Made by a program: the position numbers and the translations under genes
Notes under the pieces: generated by a model
Databases searched by the model: none
What the model saw: only the letters and a program-made list of their open reading frames with translations
Told to the model about the DNA's origin: nothing
In this document: one piece after another, positions 58,090 through 64,000 of the stretch
Numbering within the stretch: position 1 is the first letter of the stretch
Layout: the number at the start of each line of letters is the position of its first letter
Origin: an uncultured Eubacteriales bacterium
GTDB lineage: Bacteria > Bacillota > Clostridia > Oscillospirales > Oscillospiraceae
NCBI GenBank assembly: GCA_900547405.1
Contig: URGL01000004.1
Coordinates: forward strand, 1-64,000
Length of the DNA stretch: 64,000 nt
Reading direction: 5' to 3'

Positions 58090-58961
58090 GCTGTTACCTC
58101 AGCAGTTTGCTTCTTACCAACCATCTCTTGTTCCTGCATTAGATGTGCTGGCGGATTCAGCCGTTGCCATTCTAATTCAACAACTTCTTTAATCCTGTCA
58201 ACTGGATGTACAATCGTCAATCCGCTATTTTCAGTCTGAATCATGCGAGCTTCTCCCGTTTGCTGGCTAATTAGTGTATCCCGGTATGGCAAATACGCAC
58301 TCAAAATTCCAATTAGGTTTGCATTGCTATTTACAGGCGTTCCAGTAATAGCAATATGTTCCGGGCGGCTGATTATCGGCCCTCCAGAATTTCCTGGGAA
58401 TGTTTGTGCATCCACAAGGAACAGAGGAGTTCTTTGCTTCAAAATAAATGCATCCATAATTCGAGAAATACAACCCAGTCTGCATATAGGAGTCTTGATA
58501 TCTTCTACCAGATTCATAGGAAATCCTAAAGCATACACAAGACTGCCCTCTTCAACGCCCGTCTCTTTCATCTGCTCCAAAGTTAGTGCATGGTCTTCAA
58601 GATCAAATGCACCCCATATGGATTTATCGTTTAATAACGTCTCTGGCCTAATTTGAAATGTCAAGATATCGGAGCCTTCATTTGGATGTGACGAATACAT
58701 TGGATTTCCCTTATCATCAAACAGATTAATCGGATAGTCTTTGACAAAAGATTCCCCAAACGAGTTAAACCTCACATAGATTTTAGATTGGCCCTGAATT
58801 ACATGTTTATTGGTCACAATATAGTATGTAGAAACCGAAGGGAGATTCAGATCTTTTCTAGCAACAATAAATCCCGTTCCAATCCAGTGCTTTTTATTTT
58901 CTGATGTGTCTACCCCCAACGCAACTACAGCATTCATAAAACTCCCAGGAATAATAGCCAT
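58086..58961 (-). CDS. Trypsin-like serine protease in restriction operon
   Basis: A 291-residue S1-type protease with a complete triad by motif: His 53 in VTNKHV, Asp 98 in GSDIL and Ser 192 in FPGNSGGP. No signal peptide or transmembrane segment is visible, so it should be cytosolic, unlike HtrA-type relatives; there is no PDZ domain. It sits between DUF6414 and hsdS, overlapping hsdS by four bases, so it belongs to the operon. A protease under restriction control may act in an abortive or anti-phage response (inference only). Confidence 0.88.
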   Translation of the reverse strand: MAIIPGSFMNAVVALGVDTSENKKHWIGTGFIVARKDLNLPSVSTYYIVTNKHVIQGQSKIYVRFNSFGESFVKDYPINLFDDKGNPMYSSHPNEGSDILTFQIRPETLLNDKSIWGAFDLEDHALTLEQMKETGVEEGSLVYALGFPMNLVEDIKTPICRLGCISRIMDAFILKQRTPLFLVDAQTFPGNSGGPIISRPEHIAITGTPVNSNANLIGILSAYLPYRDTLISQQTGEARMIQTENSGLTIVHPVDRIKEVVELEWQRLNPPAHLMQEQEMVGKKQTAEVTA

Positions 58962-58981
58962 AATACATTTTCTCCCTTCTC

Positions 58982-59740
58982 TTATTTGTAGATAGCAATA
59001 ACCTCAACTTTCAACACTGGTCCCTCGATAGAGATCTTATCAAGTCCAACAGATTTTCCATCTGCAGTCATTTGACGGCGCATAGTTCTGGGCAATCGGA
59101 TAAAGTCTTTCAGCGGATCAAAGATTTCAACATTATCCTTTCTGATCACACCTACCGCTTTGCAAAGTATGTACACATCCTGATCAGCATAATCCTCAAG
59201 GTTAGCATATTCTTCTTTAAGATATTTTGCATTGAGTTTTCCAGCAACTGAAATATCATCGAACTCAACCACAAACGGAATATCAGCAGACGCATTGCCC
59301 AGAATACTTTCCAGTGCTTCCTGCTCAGCATTAGATGCCGTTGCCACCTGCCCTATTAGCATGGGCATAAAGCGATCAACTAAATTAACTGCGTCAAATG
59401 CCTCTGGTATTTCAAAACTGCTGCAAAGTCGAATCAACTTCATTGCTGGGATTGATGCTAGATCATAGTCATCATTCAGCACACAATCAAAGAAGTCCTC
59501 CCCTTCAAATCTGCTAAGGTTAGTTTCAAAATGGTCATAGTCGATATTGACATCGTTTATGAATTCACGGTTTACACTCATCTCAGTCGCTGCGTTTACC
59601 GCAATTGCTTTGATGGTTGTCGCAATGCCTGCGGTATGTTTCTGTGTTATTGTCTTGGGCTTCTCCAATTTTCCGCCATCAATCTGGCACTTATATGTAT
59701 ATAACTTGTCGGTATCCAAGTAAACAAAACTTCTAAACAT
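58982..59740 (-). CDS. DUF6414 family protein
   Basis: A 252-residue soluble protein starting FRSFVYLDTDKLYTYKCQIDGG, a start I associate with DUF6414 proteins, followed by KPKTITQKHTAG. The middle has no motif I can name; the end reads RLPRTMRRQMTADGKSVGLDKI. No membrane segment. It lies 20 bases before the protease and 18 bases after the unknown gene, and shares the AT-rich base use of hsdS and the protease. Confidence 0.6.
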   Translation of the reverse strand: MFRSFVYLDTDKLYTYKCQIDGGKLEKPKTITQKHTAGIATTIKAIAVNAATEMSVNREFINDVNIDYDHFETNLSRFEGEDFFDCVLNDDYDLASIPAMKLIRLCSSFEIPEAFDAVNLVDRFMPMLIGQVATASNAEQEALESILGNASADIPFVVEFDDISVAGKLNAKYLKEEYANLEDYADQDVYILCKAVGVIRKDNVEIFDPLKDFIRLPRTMRRQMTADGKSVGLDKISIEGPVLKVEVIAIYK

Positions 59741-59758
59741 ATTTCCTCCATCAATTAC

Positions 59759-60133
59759 TTAGTCGCCAACATTTCTATTTTCCGTTCCATCCAACCACCG
59801 ACAAGCTCGTTTTGCCAACTCCTTCTCGCCCTCCCGCAGAAGAACGTATACAGGAATATGTCGGCTCACATATTGGAGCTGTATCCAGATATCCAGATCC
59901 GTAAATTGCTCCAGTGGTACGCCATTCACCACGCGCACCCCATCGACCCAGATACCGAAGGCGTCGATCTGGCTTCCATATTCTCGAATCATGTCCTGCA
60001 GGCAGGCCATGGCCTGTCCACGTTCAAAATTGCGCAAGGTATTTTCGCAGCGGGTGATATTGTTGCAGTCTCTCACAAACTCCACCGCAGTTTTCACCTG
60101 CTCCAGGGCTTTCTCATATTCGCTTTGATACAT
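59759..60133 (-). CDS. Small protein of unknown function in restriction operon
   Basis: A 124-residue acidic, soluble protein: MYQSEYEKALEQVKTAVEFV (amphipathic helix), CLQDMIREYGSQIDAFGIWVDG, VPLEQFTDLDIWIQLQYV and a basic end. I do not recognise it. GGAGG lies upstream of the ATG. It is 66 bases after dinD and 18 bases before DUF6414, in the same direction. Confidence 0.7.
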   Translation of the reverse strand: MYQSEYEKALEQVKTAVEFVRDCNNITRCENTLRNFERGQAMACLQDMIREYGSQIDAFGIWVDGVRVVNGVPLEQFTDLDIWIQLQYVSRHIPVYVLLREGEKELAKRACRWLDGTENRNVGD

Positions 60134-60199
60134 TCTTCCACCTCCGTTTTTATCATTGGAAACTGCTCGAAAATTTCAAACAGCACCTAATCTATGGTT

Positions 60200-61036
60200 T
60201 TATTTCCCCTTGAGTTTCTTGCGCTCGACCTCGCGCTCAATCTGCTTTACGCTCTTCTCGGGTGTCGGCAAATCTTCCGGCATCGTACCGCCCAGTTCCT
60301 GGATGGTCTGGCGAACCTTCTTACCAACCTGGTAGTGGGTATCATACGCTGCCTGCTTCCCCTGGATGTTCTCCCGGCGCAGCTTCTCGTCAGTCTGTGT
60401 CGCACGGAAGAGATTGGCGGCCAGTTCGGTGCTGCCCATGTGATCCAGAATCTTCTGGCTCTTCTTCAACCCCTTCCGAGCGTGGATCTCCTTAGCACCA
60501 AGGCCACCATACAAGCCCTGATAACCTTTGTTCTGAAAAATCGCGTACTCCCTCTGATCGACGATACCCGCCATCTGCGCGGCCTCTGCCAGCGACTTAT
60601 TATGTGCGATCATCTCATTGCGGATTGCCAGACGTTTCTGATCCTCCGACATTTGCTCATAGTTATCAATCAGTTCCTGCTGCCGGGTCTTTACCGCAAA
60701 ATAGGACTGACCAATGGCGATAACCTCCTTCCGGGGATCGCCATTCATCACAATCAGATAACAGGCATACCGGGAAAGCATAACATCATCGATCTGACGT
60801 TCTGCACCGGAGCCAATGTCAACCATTTTGCCGACATCGGCAAAATGGTCCTCAACTGCGAAGCCGCTGTTCTTACAAGCAAGCCTGGCACGCTCGATGG
60901 CATCCGAGAAACGGCGCCACTGGGCATATTCCAGGACCGGCTGGAGTTCACGAGCCAGCCAGTATTCTTCGCCGTATTCGTTGACGTGCTTAATGCTCTC
61001 AAAGGTCTGCTCGCTGTATTTTACAAGTTCGCTCAT
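60200..61036 (-). CDS. dinD: DNA damage-inducible protein D (DinD)
   Basis: A 278-residue DinD-like protein. It has an N-terminal BRO-N-type domain (YGEEYWLARELQPVLEY, WRRFSDAIERA), then FAVEDHFADVGKMVDIGSG, LSRYACYLIVMNGDPRK and IAIGQSYFAVKTRQQEL. E. coli DinD antagonises RecA filaments. The start overlaps the hsdM stop by four bases (ATGA), so damage-response function is tied to methylase production. The basic lysine-rich C-terminus is typical. Confidence 0.9.
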   Translation of the reverse strand: MSELVKYSEQTFESIKHVNEYGEEYWLARELQPVLEYAQWRRFSDAIERARLACKNSGFAVEDHFADVGKMVDIGSGAERQIDDVMLSRYACYLIVMNGDPRKEVIAIGQSYFAVKTRQQELIDNYEQMSEDQKRLAIRNEMIAHNKSLAEAAQMAGIVDQREYAIFQNKGYQGLYGGLGAKEIHARKGLKKSQKILDHMGSTELAANLFRATQTDEKLRRENIQGKQAAYDTHYQVGKKVRQTIQELGGTMPEDLPTPEKSVKQIEREVERKKLKGK

Positions 61037-62619
61037 AAACCAAGCTCCTTCAGATACTGCGCCATCTGGGCTTCTACGGCAGCAATCTCACCCCTGATGC
61101 GCTCGATGTTGCCCTGCACTTCTTCAATGTCGATGAGTTCCTCTTCCTCAAAGGTGTCTACATAGCGGGGGATATTCAGGTTGAACTCATTGGCTTTAAT
61201 TTCTTCAAAGGAAGCCACGTGAGCGAACCGCTCCACATCCACCCGATCTGTATAGGCACGGAAGATATCGTCGATATGGCACTGATCCAGCTTGTTCTGG
61301 TTCTTGTCCTTGCGGTATCTCAGCTTTCCTTCCGCATCCTTGCCGGAAGCATCGATGAAAAGGACATCGCTGGTGGCACGGTTTTTTTTAAACACCAGAA
61401 TACATGCCGGGATAGAGGTACCATAAAACAGATTGGCGGGCAATCCGATAACAGCATCCAGCAGATTCTTCTCAATGACAGTCTGGCGGATACGTCCTTC
61501 CGCAGAGCCTCTAAACAGAACACCATGAGGAACAACAGCAGCCATGCGGCCATTGCTCCGTAACGAATGGAGCATGTGCAGCAGGAATGCCCAGTCTCCC
61601 TTACTTGCGGGGGGGACACCCCAGTCAAAACGATGGAACCGGTCCAGGTTGGCGGTCATCTTGAACTTCTTACCCTTATCGCTACTGCCATCCTCCTGAC
61701 CGCCAGGGTTGAAACCCTCTGCCCACTTATCCAAGGAGAACGGCATATTGGCAACAATCACATCGAACTGCTTCAGATTGCCATCGGAATCCAGATGCTG
61801 GGGATTGGCCAGTGTGTCACCCCAGGCAATGTCATTGGGGTTGACGTGGATTCCATGGATGAAGAGATTCATTCTGGCCATGGACCAGGAGGAACCATTC
61901 ATTTCCTGGCCATAGATCGCGACTTGATCCGGATTACCAGCCTGACGAGCAGTGCGGATCAGCAGCGAAGCAGAGCCGCAGGTGGGATCATAAATAGAGT
62001 CACCGGCCCTGGGAGCGGTCAATTTACCCATCAGTTCAGAAACCATGCTCGGAGTAAAGAAACTGCCTGCCTTTTTGCCGGCTTCAGCAGCAAATTCGCC
62101 GACCATGTATTCATAGGCATCACCGATCACATAGGCAGGATCTTCGCCGGGGCCAACTTCAATCTGGGAAGGCTCCAGGCACAAAGGCTTAAAATCCTCC
62201 AGAAGCGTACGCAGCTTGGTTACCTTCTGTTGAGGATTGCCCAGCATGGATTCACTGTTGAAATTGATGCTGCGGAACACACCTCGCAGTTCGGTGTTGC
62301 TGTCCTGGATGCCTTGCAGGGCGGTATTGATCATTTCACCGATTTTGGGATCAAATCGGTTCTCGTAGAGATAATCAAATCGTTCCTTCTCCCCCAGGAC
62401 GAATGGCAGATTCTTTTTGGCCCGTTCAATGCGGACTTGGTTGCCCTTGTACCGTTCCTCCAGATCTCTGAGGAACTCCTTGTAGGTGTCATCCAGATAT
62501 TTCAGGAACAGCATGGACAGGACGAAGTCCTTGTAGTTTGCGGCATCAATCGTACCGCGGAAGGTTCCGGCCGCTTTCCACAGCGTCGCCTTAATATCCT
62601 GAGAAGTAGTCTTGCTCAC
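61033..62619 (-). CDS. hsdM: Type I DNA methyltransferase subunit M (HsdM)
   Basis: A 528-residue N6-adenine methyltransferase. It has an N-terminal HsdM_N helical domain (SMLFLKYLDDTYKEFL), the SAM-binding motif DPTCGSASLLIR near residue 211 and the catalytic motif as NMPFS near 290 (NPPF variant found in many HsdM). A C-terminal coiled region (IEEVQGNIERIRGEIAAVEAQ, split) follows. Full length. It starts four bases inside the half-size hsdS and overlaps dinD at its end. Confidence 0.96.
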   Translation of the reverse strand: MSKTTSQDIKATLWKAAGTFRGTIDAANYKDFVLSMLFLKYLDDTYKEFLRDLEERYKGNQVRIERAKKNLPFVLGEKERFDYLYENRFDPKIGEMINTALQGIQDSNTELRGVFRSINFNSESMLGNPQQKVTKLRTLLEDFKPLCLEPSQIEVGPGEDPAYVIGDAYEYMVGEFAAEAGKKAGSFFTPSMVSELMGKLTAPRAGDSIYDPTCGSASLLIRTARQAGNPDQVAIYGQEMNGSSWSMARMNLFIHGIHVNPNDIAWGDTLANPQHLDSDGNLKQFDVIVANMPFSLDKWAEGFNPGGQEDGSSDKGKKFKMTANLDRFHRFDWGVPPASKGDWAFLLHMLHSLRSNGRMAAVVPHGVLFRGSAEGRIRQTVIEKNLLDAVIGLPANLFYGTSIPACILVFKKNRATSDVLFIDASGKDAEGKLRYRKDKNQNKLDQCHIDDIFRAYTDRVDVERFAHVASFEEIKANEFNLNIPRYVDTFEEEELIDIEEVQGNIERIRGEIAAVEAQMAQYLKELGL

Positions 62620-63197
62620 TTTCTATTTCCTCCAACGTTTAGTATTTGGGAAGCCAGCAACGACACCAATCTGTCATTTTCGGCCATATATTCATCGAGA
62701 AGCTGCTTGCGCTTTCGGTTGAGTTTCCAGATGGCACCAACCTTGCGCTGTTCTATCAAAGGGATAACCGGAATTGTGATGCCTGCCAATTTTTTGACCG
62801 ACACCGCTTTGATTGCTGCCGTGCTACCGGTCAAATGCTCCACCTGTCCAAGGATATCTTTCTGTTCCAGCAGATAGCCCAGATAGTCAGGATCGATCTC
62901 AGCACCGGGCCTAACAACAAGAATGTTTTGCGATGCCACCATGCCTGCAGATTCTAACGCAACCACATGCACAAACGAGGGGTTTAGACGTTTAACCAGA
63001 ATGTCGCCTACAGACAGCAACTGTTTGTCCGTAAGTTCATCACTTCGCCACTGCACATCCACTTCGTTCATCAGGCCTGTATCTGTAAAGCTGTTAGGCT
63101 GAACCACGCTGTACCTGTACTTACCCTTATCCGCAAAGCCGGTCAAACCAGCCATAATCTCCGCTACATTGCCAAGACGCTTTTCGGTAGAATCCAT
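62616..63197 (-). CDS. hsdS: Half-size type I specificity subunit (single TRD HsdS)
   Basis: A 193-residue protein equal to one HsdS half: one target-recognition domain (LSVGDILVKRLNPSFVHVVAL, then NILVVRPGAEIDPDYLGYLL) followed by a conserved helix (PLIEQRKVGAIWKLNRKRKQL). The ATG at 63197 has GGAGGG upstream and fits the promoter at 63220; a start 17 codons earlier would fall in the promoter. It is the first gene of the operon and is coupled to hsdM by ATGA. Such half subunits can dimerise to make a symmetric site. It is not a broken gene: no frameshift is visible. Confidence 0.85.
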   Translation of the reverse strand: MDSTEKRLGNVAEIMAGLTGFADKGKYRYSVVQPNSFTDTGLMNEVDVQWRSDELTDKQLLSVGDILVKRLNPSFVHVVALESAGMVASQNILVVRPGAEIDPDYLGYLLEQKDILGQVEHLTGSTAAIKAVSVKKLAGITIPVIPLIEQRKVGAIWKLNRKRKQLLDEYMAENDRLVSLLASQILNVGGNRK

Positions 63198-63219
63198 CAC
63201 AATCCCTCCTTGCGAGGAT

Positions 63220-63248
63220 ACTATATCACTGCTCAATACATTTGTCAA
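63220..63248 (-). promoter_or_regulatory. Promoter of the restriction-modification operon
   Basis: Minus-strand TTGACA (63248-63243), a 17-base spacer and TATAGT (63225-63220), just 22 bases ahead of the first start codon. Upstream of the -35 lies a dyad AGTTA-AGTCA-TAACT (63258-63272), possibly an operator. Confidence 0.82.
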
Positions 63249-63351
63249 TATAATTTTAGTTAAGTCATAACTTTAGCTTATCAACATATTTAAAATTGAG
63301 TAATTCGCTATTACCAGCTGTTTAGCAATAGTAAGTTTCATACAGATTGCT

Positions 63352-63537
63352 TCACAAGCCAGGTGGACTATGCAGCACCAACTCAGCATACCCCGCCGGA
63401 TCATGGTCAATCAGCCAATCCAATTCTGACCGCTGATACATATTCTCCGCGTACCAATCCTCCACCGCAGGAGTGTAGATGAATACCACCCGCCCATCCG
63501 CACATCGCTGCTTCACACAAGCCCTTTTTGACGGCAA
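63352..63537 (-). CDS. Small hypothetical protein, uncertain
   Basis: A 61-codon frame starting with TTG: VFIYTPAVEDWYAENMYQRS, then ELDWLIDHDPAGYAELVLHS. The composition looks protein-like (charged, with a plausible helix), but there is no good ribosome site and the 5' part is cut by a terminator just upstream. It could be the 3' end of an older gene remnant. Family not recognised. Confidence 0.35.
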   Translation of the reverse strand: MPSKRACVKQRCADGRVVFIYTPAVEDWYAENMYQRSELDWLIDHDPAGYAELVLHSPPGL

Positions 63538-63563
63538 AGGTTTTGTGGCATTCAGGCATAATC

Positions 63564-63606
63564 AAAAAAACCTCTGCCACGCCCATTGGGGACGCAGCAG
63601 AGGCTT
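63564..63606 (-). terminator. Terminator, minus strand, near the right end
   Basis: CCTCTGC (63571-63577) and GCAGAGG (63596-63602) pair around an 18-base loop, followed on the minus strand by seven T (63570-63564). It would stop transcription entering the island from the right; the plus side has only TTTT. Confidence 0.75.
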
Positions 63607-63763
63607 TTACCATCATTAGGGCTTTTTGCCCCAAGTATCACGAATTATTTATTCCCACTCGCCAAATGAATCTCGTTTCTAAACATTTTTGCTTAGCAGA
63701 TTTGATTTCATTTGACATGGTTTAATTTGCATTATCCTAATTCTATGTGTTTCCTGAGTTTTT

Positions 63764-63794
63764 GCTATCAAAAAGCTATCAAATGATGCTATCA
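63764..63794. repeat. Three GCTATCA direct repeats
   Basis: GCTATCA occurs at 63764, 63775 and 63788 (spacings 11 and 13 bases), in an AT-rich gene-free stretch. This resembles short direct repeats bound by recombinases or replication proteins at the edges of mobile elements, but no such gene is in the window. Confidence 0.45.
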
Positions 63795-63861
63795 TCCATG
63801 AAAAAACGCAGTTTTTCGTATCTGTATTATACCAGTTATCTACTGAATACGCAAGGGCTAT

Positions 63862-63894
63862 TTACCAAAATTGAAATTTTTTCAATTTTGGTAA
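63862..63894. repeat. Perfect 15-bp AT-rich inverted repeat
   Basis: TTACCAAAATTGAAA (63862-63876) and its exact complement (63880-63894) flank TTT. There is no T-run beyond, so it is not a normal terminator. The rest of 63538-64000 contains no gene I can support; its base composition is low in GC compared with the chromosome to the left. Confidence 0.6.
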
Positions 63895-64000
63895 TCAAGC
63901 AACCAATTCGCAATATCTACAATCCTAACCCCCTCATACTGGTATTCATCATGCCGGGTACGGGCGAATATCATTTTGGGTAGGCATCCCTGATTTGAAG

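Noticed and set aside
61740..61755. NMPF instead of NPPF in HsdM, considered as an inactive methylase
   Set aside because: NMPF is found in many HsdM proteins; the rest of the enzyme is intact.
62616..63197. Half-size hsdS considered as a broken gene
   Set aside because: It has its own ribosome site, promoter and a clean four-base overlap with hsdM, and no remnant of a second half is visible.
63640..63665. GAGTGGGAATAA on the minus strand, resembling the guaA 3' end used as an attachment site by many elements
   Set aside because: The frame upstream has a stop within ten codons and shows no other guaA sequence, so an attachment site cannot be claimed.
63747..63983. A 78-codon plus-strand frame near the right end
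   Set aside because: No ribosome site, spans the perfect palindrome and the GCTATCA repeats, and the composition is that of AT-rich non-coding DNA.

Overview
The window looks like about 64 kb of a high-GC member of the Clostridia, most likely an Oscillospiraceae-type gut Firmicute (an inference from gene order, family content and codon use; no marker search was possible). Supporting signs are the c-di-AMP locus (cdaA-cdaR), the yicC-remA-gmk-rpoZ-priA-def-fmt-rsmB-rlmN-prpC-prkC-rsgA order, a zinc-type S14 in a Firmicutes-style S10-spc-alpha cluster, a KOW/L14e-like gene between map and infA, CotH-family proteins, and strong sigma-A-like promoters with 16-17 base spacers. The first 47 bases are not genome: they match an Illumina Nextera i7-side adapter with its index, so the window starts at a contig end with untrimmed adapter.

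Layout. 1-47 adapter; 48-565 an internal piece of an oligopeptide-binding protein that stops abruptly (possible chimera). 600-15290 is a dense plus-strand housekeeping block: c-di-AMP synthesis, RemA-like regulator, guanylate kinase, RNA polymerase omega, primosome, formyl-methionine handling, rRNA methylation and the PrpC/PrkC Ser/Thr phosphatase-kinase pair with RsgA. 15291-16320 holds a lipoprotein gene bracketed by inverted copies of a 65-bp element. 16391-32361 is the S10-spc-alpha supercluster (31 genes from rpsJ to rplQ, including secY, adk, map, infA and rpoA). 32396-38962 carries tRNA-Thr, a polysaccharide flippase, a membrane-anchored PIG-L deacetylase, tRNA-Arg and two tandem CotH-family kinases. 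38973-44776 is mostly minus strand: a GldA/F/G-like ABC exporter with DUF4340, then a secreted protein (plus) and tRNA-Gln. 44776-47829 encodes dapA-dapB-dapF (lysine/meso-diaminopimelate) and a DUF2461 protein. 47973-52547 has a metallophosphoesterase coupled to an unusual BMP-type protein lacking a signal peptide, and a divergent YdcF-M42 peptidase pair.

52637-63197 is an accessory island: a ten-gene minus-strand operon built on a type I restriction-modification system (half-size hsdS, hsdM, dinD, an unknown gene, DUF6414 family, trypsin-like protease, full-size hsdS, DUF2188, hsdR, SprT-type metalloprotease) from one sigma-A-type promoter. Its hsdS-protease-DUF6414 middle is clearly more AT-rich than hsdM and hsdR. 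The last 800 bases are AT-rich non-coding DNA with a terminator, three GCTATCA repeats and a perfect 15-bp inverted repeat, possibly the edge of a mobile element.

A second theme is a family of intergenic composite repeats, about 65-120 bp and built from stacked hairpins, with seven copies or partial copies here. They lie next to or inside gene ends and supply the C-terminal residues of at least two proteins (RlmN and the secreted protein at 43903).
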